A stretch of 64,000 nucleotides of DNA from Zingiber officinale (GCF_018446385.1 NC_056002.1:39569671-39633670); one strand, 5' to 3'; numbered from the stretch's first letter, positions 47,771 to 60,225 are shown. Numbers and translations: made by a program. Notes: a model not told the origin generated them from the letters alone.

Positions 47771-48832
47771 CATCTTACTTGGCAGCTTGAGATTATCCGT
47801 CCATGTTATCACATAGATAAGTCTAAAGCTTGAATTTTATACTAAGTTCCATCCAAACTTAATCTAGCCAGTTGGGGTGATTCAACCGAATAATAGATTG
47901 TCTAGTCAGTCAGACTTATGTCTCTTTCGAATAGACTTGAAGGGGAGGCTTGTGATACGATGAGTATTAAAGCTGCCACGAGGGCAAAGAAGGTCAAAAT
48001 GGCATACTGAGTTGGGTTAAAGTCAAGAGATGTCAATAACCATCTAGAGTTGACCAACAATGTTCCAGGGTCGACCCAAACCAGAGCTAACTAATAGTAT
48101 TCCAGGGTTAACCTAGACCAGAGCCAACCGACAGTATTCCAGGGTTAACCCAGACCAAAGTCGACCAACAGTATTCCAGAGTCGACCGACAGTATTCCAA
48201 GGCTGACCTAGACTAGAGTTGATCAAAAATATTCCAGAGCTGGCCTAGACCAGAGCCAATCGACAATATTTCAGAGCCAATTGGTAATATTCCAAGGCTG
48301 ACCCAGACCAAAGTCAACTGATAATATTCTAAAGCTGACCGACAGTATTCTAGGGTCGATCTAGACCAGAGTCGACTGACAGTTTTCCAGAGTCAACCGA
48401 CAATATTCCAGGGCTGACTTAGACCAGAGCCAACCAACAATATTTTAGGGCTGACCTAAATTAGGGCTAACTGACAGTATTTTAGAGTTGACCGACAGTA
48501 TTCCAAAATCGACCTAGACCAGGGTCGACCGACATTCTTCCAGGTCCAACCTAGACCAGAGTCGACCGACAAAATTCCAGAGTCGACTAGCAGTATTCTA
48601 GGGCCGACTCAGACCAGAGCTGATCGGCAGTATTCCAGGGCCAAGTTGACCGACCAGTCTTCCTAGTAGATCAGAGCACGATCCGTCAGTCTTCTTGGCT
48701 TAGTCGAGCCAACCAGTCTTCCTATCATAACAGAGCATCCAATCCACTAGTCTTCCTAGCTTGGTCAAGCTAACTAGTCTTCCTAGTAGAGTATAACATT
48801 CGATCCGCTAGTCTTCCTGGCCTGGTCAAGTC
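47771..48832. repeat. Tandem array with alternating 21- and 37-bp units, and related flank
   Basis: Between about 48040 and 48650 units such as AGTATTCCAGAGTCGACCGAC (21 bp) alternate with a longer form that adds 'gacccagaccagag' (37 bp). From 48650 to 48830 a third repeat with CAGTCTTCCTAG occurs about every 60 bp. 47771-48040 holds no gene that I can see. Confidence 0.75.
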
Positions 48833-49230
48833 TGCTAGAACCTCAGGGTAGTTTTGATGTGGTCAACCAAGTTGTTCAGTTAGGTCCTGTTGTATTTGAT
48901 CCTTGTGTCTAAGTGTGCACGAGCTTAGAAATACAAGAAGTCGAGTAGAAGATGCAGCTAGTGAGAAAGACGGCATGGGGGAGAGCCGACGGGCTCGATG
49001 CGTCCGAGGGACGAGGTGTTGCGGAAGAGTACACCAGTGGACGAGAAGGATGTGCTTGACATTCGAGGGATGAGAAGCCGGGGAGGAAGCCTACTAGAGG
49101 GGAAGGCTGGAAGATGGGTCTGGGTGAGCCCAATTCTGGATGGACGAAATCACTCAGATGATCACAGTAGCAAAAGAGCAAAGAGAGTGCTGTAAGAGCC
49201 GCTAGAGGCACCTTTAACAGAGTTGAAGGC
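48833..49230 (+). mobile_element. LTR fragment of the gag-only family, truncated by copia element 2
   Basis: Text such as GTTTTGATGTGGTCAACCAA and 'gagccgacgggctcg' matches in order the first ~400 bp of the LTRs at 49920 and 53001, with more divergence. It stops where the copia LTR begins at 49231; the rest presumably lies beyond that element, outside the window. Confidence 0.75.
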
Positions 49231-50925
49231 TGTTGGTTGCTACTCGGAATATCGTACCGGTTCCCCTATACAAAAATTTTGTACAAGTCTTGAACCTTTC
49301 CTAACAACCTATTGTGTTTTTTAGAAATTAAATTTGAAATCGCAAATAGAACTTAACATTATTGATTCCAAATTCAACTTATCTGTTCTTAGAGGTTTAG
49401 ACTTGGATCGCAAACGATGCTTAACATTATTAATCCAAATCCACCCATGTTACAAATTTGATTAAATATTTATTTCATAGATCGACTTCCAGGTTAAACA
49501 TGGCGAGACACTAGGCCTTCTTGGGTATGAGATCATCCACCATTTCCTAGACAAAGTCTTTCAATGAAATTCAATATTTAATCTCCTTATAGTAATCCTA
49601 GGTTTAACCATAAAGAACAATCGAATCACAAGATTGAAAAACAAAAGAAACACAAAATTGAAACATAAATTCGAAACATAGAATCATTAGTCTCTTGTGT
49701 TTGATATTTCAAAATCCATACAAAGAAAAACTAGTATGATGTGGAACAAAACTAGTTATACATTTCTTTGTAGCTTATAGACCTCACGATCTTCTGTCGT
49801 ATTCCTCTTCTTATCTCGGACGTCGTGTGGGCGACGATCTACCAAGATGAGAATCTACCCAAGCCTCCTTCTTCTCCTTGCAAGTTTCGACCACCAACTA
49901 TTCTTCAAGGGAAGCATTCTGTTGGAACCCCAAAGAGTTTTGATGTGATCAAACAAGTTAAGTTAGGTCATGTTTTATCTAACCCTTGTGTCTAGGTGTG
50001 CAGGAGCTTAGGAAGACAGGAAGTCGACTGGAAGTCGACTGGAAGACATGGCTAACGAGAAGGACGACACAGGGAGAGAGCCGACGGGCTCGGTGCATCC
50101 GAGGGACGAGGTGACAGCGGAAGAGTACACCGGTGGACGAGAAGAACGTACATGACGTTCGAGGGATGAGAAACCGGGAAGGAAGACTGCTCGAGGAGAA
50201 GGCTGGAACTTGGGTTCGGGTAAGCCCTATTCCAGATGGTCGAGATCACCCAAGCTAGTGGAGCCGGAATAGAAGACCTGGACTGAGATGAGCTGAACCG
50301 AAGTAGTGGAACCGGACCACAAAAAGTCAACTGGGTTGACTTAAGTGGTCTGGGAGCAGACCACAAAAAGTCAACTGGGTTGACTTAAGTGGTCCGGGCG
50401 CCTGGACCGTCCGGGCGCTCGGAACCATTCCGAGCGCCCGGAAGTGGATTTTCACCAGATCGAGGTTTGACTCGATCTGAACGTTGGGGGATAAACATTT
50501 ATCCCCCTAGGGCGCCCAAAACCCTTCGGGGCACCCCGAACAGTGCTATAAATATAGCACTGATTTGCACAGTTCATTAACTTAACTTGTAATCAGTTTC
50601 TCTGCGCTTTACTTTTCTGTCTGTGCTGTCAATGTTGTAAAGAGGCTACTCCGCCCGAAGGAGATCATCAGATAGTGCACCGTATTCATCTTGGATTAAC
50701 AATCTTCTGATTGCAAACCAAGTAAATCCCCTGTGTCTGTTTTCTTTAATTAGTCTCTATTTTTTTTATTACAAGTGTTTGTTATTTAGTTGAAAATTCA
50801 AGAAAGGTTAGATTTATTTTTTCAGGGCAATTCACCCCTCCCCTCTTGCTGGCCTCCAAAGGGACCAACAAGTGGTATTAGAGCGAGGCGCTTCAGGAGG
50901 ACTAACCGCCGATCGAAGCAATGAG

Positions 50926-52380
50926 ATGGATGGACCAAGTATTGTTCCACCAAAATTTGAGGGGAACTTTGCACACTAGAAGCATTGTATGGAGGTATTC
51001 CTGAAAACTGATTTCGAAATTCGGTTAATTATAAAGTATGAATTTGTAGCTCCGACGAATTAGAGTGGAGAAGAAAAAGAAGAGAGCCAGTGGACAAAGA
51101 AGGAGCAGAATGATTCCATAGCGAACAACCGTACGGAATATCACCTGCTGAGCGTGTTGCCGCCTCAAGAAGTCAACCGCATCGGAAGCTACTTGTCGGC
51201 CAAAGAACTCTGGGAGAAGTTCCTGGAGCTCCATGAAGGAACATCCGAAGCCAAGCTAGCAAGAAGAGACATCCTCCAGAACAGACTGACGAACATCCGT
51301 TTGGAAAAAGGTGAGAAGGTAACTGATCTACACGCGAAGGTAAAGGAATTAATTACTAGTCTCGAGAACCTCGGTGAAACGGTAACAAACCGGGACACCA
51401 TACGCTACGCACTCAATGCGTTTCCTAGAACTCCAGAATGGACATCAATCATCGACGCCTACTATATTTCAAAAGACCTGGAGGTAAGTACTTTAGAAGA
51501 ATTGTTCTCTACTCTTGAATTACATGAAACCAGGTGTGCAGGGATAACAAAGGAATCAAGCTAGATGATCGCACTAAACGCAACCAAGAAGGATGAACCC
51601 GAGTCAGATTCAGAAGAGGATCAGGAAGCATATATGGTAAGAAATTTTAAAAAGTTTTTTAGATCTAACAAATTTAAAGAAATGCAGAATAAAAAGAATC
51701 CAAGAAATAGAAGAAGGATGCGTTGCTACCAGTGTTAAAAGGAAGGACACTTAAAAGAAGGTTGCCCAGAACTAAAGAAGGACAAAGTCAAGATATCCAA
51801 GAAGCACAAGAATCTAAAAGCAACTTGGGATGATAGTTCATCATCTGAGTCCGAGATTCAAGAATATGCTGGGATAGCATTGATGACAAGCTATGAAGGG
51901 AAAAGTACATCAGAACCCAACATCGATGAAGGGGGAGGGACATTAGATGAATGCAGCGAAGCAGGGGGAGAGTCAGGCTTCAAGTCTGATATGGTAAGTG
52001 AGGTATGTCTCTTACCTCCTGATCAGCTTTATTTCAGTATTAAGGCTATGACTAAGTCTATGTACAAATTAAAAGGTAAAAATACTGAATTAAAAAATAA
52101 AAACTTAGAAATAAAAAGAACTTTAGCAAAATCATGTCTATTAAAGGATTTTGATAAGATTAAACTTGAAAATGAAAAATTAAAAGAAGAAATAGAAATA
52201 TTGAAAAACTCTACATGTTCAAATATTTCTGGTTTTAAAAATTATAGAGGAGTAAACTGGTACTATATGTTTCACCAAAGTCAAATCAGAAAAATAGAAA
52301 AAGCCTATGTACCTAGAAAATACTTGATTAACCCTGTAGGAAGGAACCTCTATTGTGTTCCAAAAGCTTGCTTAATTTAA
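50926..52380 (+). pseudogene. Gag-like protein of the + strand gag-only element, three stop codons
   Basis: One frame of 485 codons from the ATG at 50926 to TAA at 52378-52380, without frameshift but with TAG at 50977, TAG at 51562 and TAA at 51736. Parts in order: gag/UBN2-type domain (ELWEKFLELHEGTSEAKLAR, 51190-51260); CCHC knuckle C-x2-C-x4-H-x4-C with the third stop inside it (51724-51765); acidic Glu/Ser-rich region (51830-51990); coiled-coil-like Lys/Glu/Leu region (52060-52220); ending YVPRKYLINPVGRNLYCVPK. It would package RNA in a virus-like particle if intact; no enzyme domain is present. Confidence 0.88.
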
Positions 52381-52989
52381 AAATCAAAATTAGATTTAGC
52401 ATTTTCAGCAAGAGAATTAAACATGTAATTTCTTTATGCGGCTTTGTCTAGAAAGTGGTTGTTGCTCCAATAACTAAGAAGGCCTAGTGCCTCGCCACTG
52501 CCTGGAAGCCAATTATCGAAATAAAAAGTTTATTGGCTGACTGAAAAAGCATTAATTTAAATCACTTAATGCTTTAGAAGAGTTATTTAATTTGTTCTAG
52601 AAAACATATTCAAAAATATTTTTTTTACTTATGAAAATTTCTTCTAAATTCTAAATTATGTTTGAAACTTAATTTTTTTAATTTGAAACCTAAAAATTAG
52701 TTTGTCAAACACTTCGAAGTTTCTTTTAAGTTAGAAAGTTTTTTGTTGCAATTTGCCTTAATTTTTTCCTTATGAAATTTTTTTAACACTTATAGTTTCT
52801 TTAAGTTAGAATTTACCTTAAACTTGTTAAAAGGAACCCCATTCTTATGTGATCAAAGGGGGAGAAGAATGTTAAGTCTAGGTAGAGGTATACATTCTTT
52901 AAATTGAAGAATCTTTTGGACTTATTTACAAATTAATTGTTTTTATTGCATATGTTTACCCTAGCTTAACTTGGGTTGCTCACATCAAA
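52381..52989. other. Non-coding 3' interior of the + strand gag-only element
   Basis: A/T-rich, no pol remnant; it contains 'gtgcctcgccactgcctggaag', the phrase also found in the copia LTRs and the other gag-only element. Confidence 0.6.
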
Positions 52990-55183
52990 AAGGGGGAGAT
53001 TGTTGGAATCCCAAAGAGTTTTGATGTGATCAAACAAGTTAAGTTAGGTCCTGTTTTGTCTAACCCTTGTATCTAAGTGTGCAGGAGCTTAGGAAGACAG
53101 GAAGTCGAGCGGAAGACGTGGCTAACGAGAAGGACGACACGGGGAGAGAGTTGACGGGCTTGGTGCATTCGAGGGATGAGGTGACCACGAAAGAGTACAC
53201 CGGTGGACGAGAAGAACGTATGTGACGTTCGAGGGACGAGAAACCGGGAAGGAAGGCTGCTTGAGGAGAAGGCTGGAACTTGGGTTCGAGTGAGCCCTAT
53301 TCCGGATGGCCGATATCACCCAAGCTAGCAGAGCCAGAACAGAAGACCCGTACCGAGACGAGCTGAACCGAAGCAGTGGAACCGGGCCATAAAAAGTCAA
53401 CTGGGTTGACTTAAGTGGTCCGGGCGCCTGGATCCATTTCGAGCGCCCGGACCGTCCGGGCGCCCGGAACCATTCCGAGCGCTCGGAAGTGGATTTTGAC
53501 CAGATCGAGGTTGGACTCGATCTGAACATTGGGGGATAAAGTTTTATTCCCCCAGGGCGCCCGGAACCCTTCGGGGCACCCCGAACAGTGCTATAAATAT
53601 AGCACTGATTTGCACAGTTCATTAACTTAACTTGTAATCAATTTCTCTGCGCTTTACTTTTCTGTCCGTGCTGTCACCATTGTAAAGAGGCTACTCCGCC
53701 CGAAGGAGATCATCAGATAGTGCACCGTATTCGTCTTGGATTAGCAATTTTCTATTGCAAACAAAGTAAATCCCCTGTGTCTGTTTTCTTTAATTAGTCT
53801 ATATTTTTTTTATTACAAGTGTTTGTTATTTAGTTGAAAATCTGAGAAAGGTTAGATTTATTTTTTCAGGGCAATTCACCCCTCCCCTCTTGCCGGCCTC
53901 TAAAGGGACCAACTCTTTCTTTCTCTTCTTCTTCTCCACAAGCAACCGACTACCAAGATGAAACAAATCCTCCAAGTGCCGCCGACCTCAACAAAAGGAG
54001 AAGAGAGAAAGAAGAGAGGAGAGGGTCGACCACCAAGGAATTAGAAGAGAGGAATAATAAATGTATTGTTGTTGTGAGGTGAGGTACCTCTACCCTTTCT
54101 TTTATATTCCTTGGTCTTGGCAAATAAGGAAAGTTTTAAACATAATTAAAACTTCCTTTTTTTTCTTGCCAATAAAAGGAAAATTTAATTAAAAATTTCC
54201 TTTTATTCTTTTAATGGTCGGCCCCTACAAGTCCTCCAAATAAGGAAAGCTTTAAACACAAAATTAAAATATCCTAATTTGTTTCCGAAAATTTTTAAAA
54301 TAAAAATTTCTCTTTTAAAAATTCCCTTCATGGTTGGTTATAAAAGGAAACTTTTATAAATTAAAATCTCTCTATTAAAACATGTGGATGATTACAATAA
54401 GGAAAGTTTTCTCCAAAATTAAAATCTTCCTTTCAATCTACAAATAAAGAAAGATATCAAACTTTTCTCTTAATCCTTTATAGAAACTATAAAAGATAAA
54501 ATTTAATTTTAAAACTCTCTTTTAAATCATGGCTTCCACATAAGGAAAGATTTTAAAAATTAAAATCCCTTTTATTTTATTGTGGCCGGCCACCTAAGCT
54601 TGGGCTCCAAGCTAGGGCCGGCCACCACTTTATCCATCTAAGGCTTATCTTGACCGACCCTTGCTTGGGCTCCAAGCTTGGTTTGGCCGGCCATCTATGG
54701 ATGGGTAAGAAGGTGAGTTTAGGTGAGTATAAGACTTTATAAATAAGATGCTACAATAGGGACCGCGAGGAGAAATTGGTTTTGGTCTCCCGATGAACTT
54801 GAGCTTCCCGTGTTCGCCTCGAACACCCAACTTGAGTTCATCAATAATATCTCACTACAAGAAAAACCCTCATAGACATCGGTGGAACAACAACGGTTTT
54901 AAGCAAAAACCGATGTCTTTGAGTATTTTACACCGATTTTTCTAAAAACTGGTGTCTATGAGCGCAGATTTTCGCTCATAGACATTGATTTTTAGCTGGT
55001 GTCTATGAGTGCCTTTTTTTTTGTTAATAGACACCGATTTTAACAGCGGTTTTTAAAACCCGGTGTTAATGAACCAAAAAATAATAATTTAATTTTTTCA
55101 CCGGCCAAAATTTACAACACTTCACAAAATTCCCTCCAAACCTAAACCAATATCGTGCCCCTTCTCTCAGCCTAAACCTAAAC

Positions 55184-56050
55184 CTAAACCTCAGCCTCAC
55201 CTCCCTCTTCCCCTTCCGCCGCCTCACCCTCGGAGATCTCGCCGTCGCCGTCCCATTCGTCTGCAAGTCCTGGTACCTCGCCTCCCTCGACCCTAGCTGC
55301 TGGCGCCGCCTCAACTTCCGCTCCCTCGATTTCACGCCTTGGAGCCCTTTCTCCCGCGCCTTTGCGCTCCGCTACCGCCTCCACTCCCCCCTCTCCTTCT
55401 CCGCCTTCCTCCGTTTCGCCCTCCACCGCTCCCGCGACGTCGTCGACCAACTCGCCTTCCCCCTTTCCTTGGCCGTCTTCATCCACGACCTCGCCTATGC
55501 CTCTGTCAAGTGAGTCTACACCTCCTTCTGGTTTCGTCACCCTCATCGCTCACTACTTGTTCGACGAATTTGCTCATCGATTATTAGCGCATATGCCCGA
55601 GATTGAAGGTGCTGGCTTTGCCGGACAACCTGATGCTGGAGGACGACCTTCGAATCCCGGAGCTGGTGCGGCGGTGGAAGGATCTGGAGCATCTGGAGAT
55701 GGAGACCAAGCCCTCCTCGTTCCTAGAGGCGGTTGCCGAGATCGGCCGTAACTGCCCGCGGTTCGTCGGGTTGAAGGTGCACGAGCTAATCGGGCGAGAG
55801 GACGCCAAGGCCCTGGCGCGGTGCCTGCCGGAACTGAAGCACCTGGAGTTGAGCAAGTCCTACTTGACCAAGGACGAGCTGTTGGTGGTCATCGGCGGCT
55901 GCCGGAAGCTGGAAACGTTGACCGTAAAGGATTGCCTCGGATTCCAGGTGGACGACGAGATTCTGAAGCTAGTGTCGTGCATCGAGCGGTTCGAGCACGA
56001 GGGGTCGACGCTCGTATATTCTTACACCTGTTCGAACATTGGCAGTAGGT
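55184..56050 (+). pseudogene. F-box/LRR protein fragment (At3g48880-like)
   Basis: First exon, about 55184-55509, reads in one frame through an F-box-like LGDLAVAVPFVCKSWYLASL, then CWRRLNFRSLDFTPWSPFSR, and ends at a GTGAGT donor (55510). The next exon, from about 55580, carries LRRs: LALPDNLMLEDDLRIPELVR, LPELKHLELSKSYLTKDELL and DDEILKLVSCIERFEHEGST. This is the architecture of a substrate-binding subunit of SCF ubiquitin ligases. It lacks a clear start; the second exon has no clean acceptor in view. The coding part is GC-rich, as is common for first exons of grass and ginger-group genes. A captured fragment. Confidence 0.75.
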
Positions 56051-56750
56051 CCACTTTACAGGTCTCTTTCTTTTTATCTACTTTAGATCCGTAATTCGTA
56101 GCCAAGGGGTTTGATGAGATTCATACTGTGAACTATAGAATTATCGAGGGTCACAGTTGGAACTGCACTTGAGTTTCTTTCTGTTCCCTCAGTCCCTAAA
56201 CACGACCCTGTCTTCGCTTTCTCTTTATCTTGCAGTGTGTTTAGAGAAGGAGAAAGAGAGAGAGGATAAGTGAAGTGAAGTGAAGTGAAGGGAGGAGGTC
56301 ATGGGAGCTACGCTGGACACCTCTTTACTCTCTCCCCGGTTATGTGCACCGATCAGCAGGAGGTCATCCACTTCGACTTCGCTTTCTTGTGATATCACGA
56401 CTATCTTGTTCTTGCGATTGCCAGGAGATGATATAACGGATGATCAATTAATGTCAAATAAAGCACGCATTTAATGGCATTTAATTGGTTTTGAAGGACA
56501 TCTATTGCAAATGCTCTTTTCGTGAAAACCTCTTCTTTTTTTTTTCCTGAAACTTGTTTCTTCTTCTCGCTTCAAATCTTTATGGTTCTTGATGGTTTCT
56601 TGAGATTATCCTGTCGTTTTGCCTTTCTTTCTTTAATTTCAATGACAAAGAGAATAGCCAGTCTGATGACTTGGTATCGTTCTTAGCATCTTTAGAATTG
56701 TGACATCGCTGTATTTCCTCTATAAAGAAATGCCATTTTGTTTTGTGTAG
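56051..56750. other. CACTA interior between two captured genes; possible further fragment
   Basis: Contains a (TGAAG)n microsatellite at about 56265-56290 and, just after it, an ATG at 56301 opening a 57-codon frame with a Ser/Arg-rich start (MGATLDTSLLSPRLCAPISR). This looks like a 5' untranslated region and a transit-peptide-like first exon, but I do not recognise it. The rest is AT-rich intron-like sequence. Confidence 0.35.
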
Positions 56751-57446
56751 GATATTCTCGGACGTTGCTGGGGATGTAACTATTTATGTGGATGGCCAAT
56801 CGTTCCTATTGCACAAGGTATACATTCTTAAACTGGCTCTGCAGACATATCTTGATATTGTTTTTCATAACTTCCTTTTCAATTTTTGCATATTGTTGTC
56901 CAAGTTCCCTCTGGTTTCACAAAGTGGAAAAATCTGGAAAATGGTAGTTGAATCCAGGGAGCCAGACCTTTCCAGATTAGAGCTTCATGAGGTACCTGGG
57001 GGAGCTGAAGCATTTGAACTCGCCGCTAAGTTTTGTTACGGGACTAACTTCGAGATCACGGCGAGTAATGTTGCCCAACTTCGTTGCATTGCCGAGTATC
57101 TGGAAATGACTGAACAATATCAAGAACGCAACCTAATCGTCAGAGCAGAGGCATTCTTAAACGAGGTTGTGTTTCAAAGCCTCGAAAAGTCCCTGGAAGT
57201 TTTATCTTCATCTAATGGTTTGTCTCCCATAGTCGACGAGGTCGGTATAGTGAATCGATGCATAGATGCAATCGCGATCAACGCTAGCAAGGAGCAATTG
57301 GTTTCTGGTTTAGCTCACTTAGAATGTGATAGCAGATCAGGAAAATTAATGATGCATTGTTAGGACTGGTGGGTGGAAGACCTTTCTGTGCTAAAAATTG
57401 ATCTTTATCGACGAGTTATCGCTGCAATGAGGAGAGCTGGTGACTA
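56751..57446 (+). pseudogene. NPH3/RPT2-like BTB protein fragment
   Basis: Exon 56751-56817 (IFSDVAGDVTIYVDGQSFLL, start of the BTB domain) ends at a GT. The next exon from 56905 continues FPLVSQSGKIWKMVVESREP through AFELAAKFCYGTNFEITASN and AQLRCIAEYLEMTEQYQERN to the beginning of the NPH3 domain. A TAG at 57361-57363 interrupts it, after which WWVEDLSVLKIDLYRRVIAA, an NPH3 signature, is still readable. Proteins of this family are CUL3 adaptors in phototropism and auxin transport. The N-terminus and most of the NPH3 domain are absent. Confidence 0.88.
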
Positions 57447-57606
57447 CGTATATTCTTGATGTTTATTTGTTCCCATTCTATTACCTCTGCTGGTTCTTAG
57501 GCAGTATTTTGTTACTTTCTCCTATAAACATGATGTCTTGAGTTTGTGAGTCAGTGATTATATGCAGCCTTAGCATTTCTTTATCTATGATCATATTTTT
57601 TCTCAG

Positions 57607-57875
57607 GTTTGTTGATAAGTCTGTGCATATGTTTGATCAACGTAACCTAACTTCTGGTGGTGTTGGTGCACCAGTACACAAACTTGATGGTCACAAGGTT
57701 GCTGTTCTCTATGTTCAGGCATGCTATATTACTATATTATTAGCATTGGAATACTTCTGTTAACTGCTGCTATAACTTACTGTCCTTTTGACTTTATTCC
57801 AGTGGTTTCTTGACAAAGCATCAATTTTTAGAAGAGCTGCTGAGGATGGCTTCCTCAATATATGGGATTATGAAG
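57607..57875 (+). pseudogene. MSI4: MSI4/FVE-like WD40 fragment (two exons)
   Basis: Exon 57607-57718 codes FVDKSVHMFDQRNLTSGGVG then HKLDGHKVAVLYVQ; exon 57803-57875 codes WFLDKASIFRRAAEDGFLNI then WDYE and ends at GTATTT. This matches the WD40 blades of MSI4/FVE, a histone-binding chromatin protein that controls flowering. The donor after 57718 is GC instead of GT. Compared with the family the WSPDK motif has become WFLDK, so the copy is decaying. Confidence 0.8.
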
Positions 57876-60207
57876 GTATTTGTTTATCTATAATGAAGGT
57901 TTTGGAAAGTCATTTTCCCATATACTTTTTTGAGGCGAGTCTTTAAAGACAATAGAGGACCACACTCGTCTTCTGTCCATGTGATGATGTCATTCATGCT
58001 CAACACTAAAGGCATTTTTTTTGGTGAAATAAGCATCACTGCAATCTTCCATCGCCTCTATTGTCGGGGTTGTTAATTTTAATATAATTAACCTTTATCA
58101 TGTTAATCGTGATGTGTTTGTCTTAATTATTTGGGCTTAACTATATGGATCTTATCTTTCCATTGAGCTATATGCAATATTTTATCACTAGGAATATTGA
58201 AATTAATTGATATTAGCTCTGAGTGTACAGCCTACATTAACTTTTTTGGATTTTTCAGGTTAAATTATTTATATCCTATCAAAAAAAATTATGAGGAGAT
58301 AAATAAACAAATTTTACATTCCAACTTTTGCCAAAATCTATACTGACAATTTTATTTCCACAAATGGAATTAGGGCAGTATATTTCACTATATGCCCACA
58401 TCAGGCTACATCAAAAGTTCATAAGTACTTGTTTGTGTTCTTGATTCAATGGGGGTTTTAATGCATTAGTGAATACAGTTTTTTTCCATTAGATATTGTC
58501 CTTTCTGATACTTTGGCTTTCATATGCCTTCTCTACACCTGTCAACATCCACACTTCCAATCAAAACTTGACACTCTTAATTTGATAGCATGTAAACGTT
58601 TACAAAAAGCATTAGATGTTTTGTTTCACAAGAGTGAAAACTAGTTGCTTCTACTTAATATGTACATGGTTTATGCATATGGCTTAGGTGAAAAGGAGAA
58701 AAGAACCCACACAAATTGGGACGAATTTAGCTCTGACATAGCATGTACAGTAGCTTAGGGATGACCTTAAGCAATTCACACAACATAAAACACATGAATT
58801 AAACAACCCATATTAATTGACCTACATCCCATTAAAGAAAATTTATATGTTGACTTAAGCAATCCTTATGCAACCATTAATGAGTGTAGCATTCTCTCAT
58901 TTCATAAGCTTATATGGTTGCTTTATTTGCCTAAAATAAGTTACAAACCGGATGCTATGCTTTTGTTACAAACCAGATACTAGTTGGAGACTAAATGATT
59001 GCCTAAGAAGAAAGGAATTAGAGATTAGGAGCTGCAGTGAGTAGAGTGGCTGGATAAGCTATCTTAAATGGTAACCTTAGGATTAAAGTATTGATTACAT
59101 TTTTTTAACCTGCTCAACTTCCTCTAAATATCTAACACATTGACACTCGAATTTAACCTAACCTATTAAGATAAATGGGTAATCAAACCTAAAGGGTACC
59201 CATTACCATATTTAGCTATACCAATGAATTTCAAGTTCAACTAGAAGTAAGAGTGAGTGTCAATATGCCTGTGGGTACCTCAAGAATAGGGAACTCTTTA
59301 TTTTTATGATTTAACCCCTCTTCATTATTTTACTCACCTCTTTTGTTTTCACCTATATTCATGTTTTTCATTAATCAGATAGAGACCCCTAACTACATTA
59401 TTTAGGCTACAAGCTCGACCTCTACCACATGGCTATAGGGAGGAAATGATCATGTTGATCCCTAATCTTATCCCTAGTCGATCATTAAACATTAAATGTG
59501 TGGGAATTTACTAGAATCTACTCCTACATGAAGCAAATGAATAAAAACTACAAGTAAAGTTTACCTACCCTGTTATGACTTCAGAAGAACATGCTGAATT
59601 TTCCATGTATGCTGGCCTTTAATATAGAGGTCTACAAGAGGATTATATCTTAGGTCAAGACACTCCAAATCCATCATAAACCAAAGGGAAAATAGTTTCT
59701 ACTTACTAGAGGATTGAATGGACCCAAAAGGAAGCTCTAACTTGCTATTTTGGGTGCTGAACTAAGGAGGCAGCTGCCTTCTTGCCGCATTCCTTGCTGC
59801 TGTGGTTGGTAGCAGAAATCACAGAAAATAGGGGGCTTAGTGCAGGATATTCAGGATACCAAGATGGCATCAGAGGTAGTACAATAAATAGTATATCTCT
59901 TCATCAGAGGTAGCTTTGTTCTTCTATGCTTCACTAGATTTGTTGTGTAGTCATATTTCTTTGTTCAACCATTATCATGCCTAGTAAGTTGTTGTATGAT
60001 GCTGTCGGTTCTTATCAATCTGTACACTTGAATTAGAAGGAGCAAATTATCTATGTTATATTCTAAGCAGCATATACTAAGTGTCATATATGAAAGTTTT
60101 AGATTCTATGTTATATTCGTTATCTTGCACAGCAACCTTTAAAAACTCAGTATTCTATTTTATTTGATACATGTACACATTTGTTTTAGTTATTTGACAT
60201 ATGGTGG
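57876..60207. other. CACTA interior without recognisable gene
   Basis: 2.3 kb, AT-rich, without exon-like segments that I can identify on either strand. It may be intron of the captured MSI4 gene followed by the element's own last intron. Confidence 0.5.
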
Positions 60208-60225
60208 ATTTATGTGTTTTTACAG

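Larger units (their letters stand above)
49920..53914 (+). mobile_element. Gag-only LTR retrotransposon (TR-GAG type), + strand
   Basis: LTRs 49920-50870 (951 bp) and 53001-53914 (914 bp), starting TGTTGGAA and ending GGGACCAACA (last base changed to T in the right copy). Flanking sequences CATTC (49915-49919) and CTTTC (53915-53919) differ at one base and are the likely target duplication. Primer site TGGTATTAGAGC at 50873-50884, purine tract AAGGGGGAGAT ending at 53000. TATAAATATA boxes at 50547 and 53592. The 2.1-kb interior codes only gag. Confidence 0.93.

Noticed and set aside
41066-47833. Several open frames of 60-230 codons rich in Leu, Ser and His at 41066-41615 and 47114-47833
   Set aside because: They lie over the 28-bp tandem array, which is open in several frames, and stop at its borders.
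55066-55587. Arg- or Glu/Gly-rich open frames on both strands in the F-box exon
   Set aside because: They are alternative frames of a GC-rich coding exon; only the + frame with the F-box and LRR residues makes sense.
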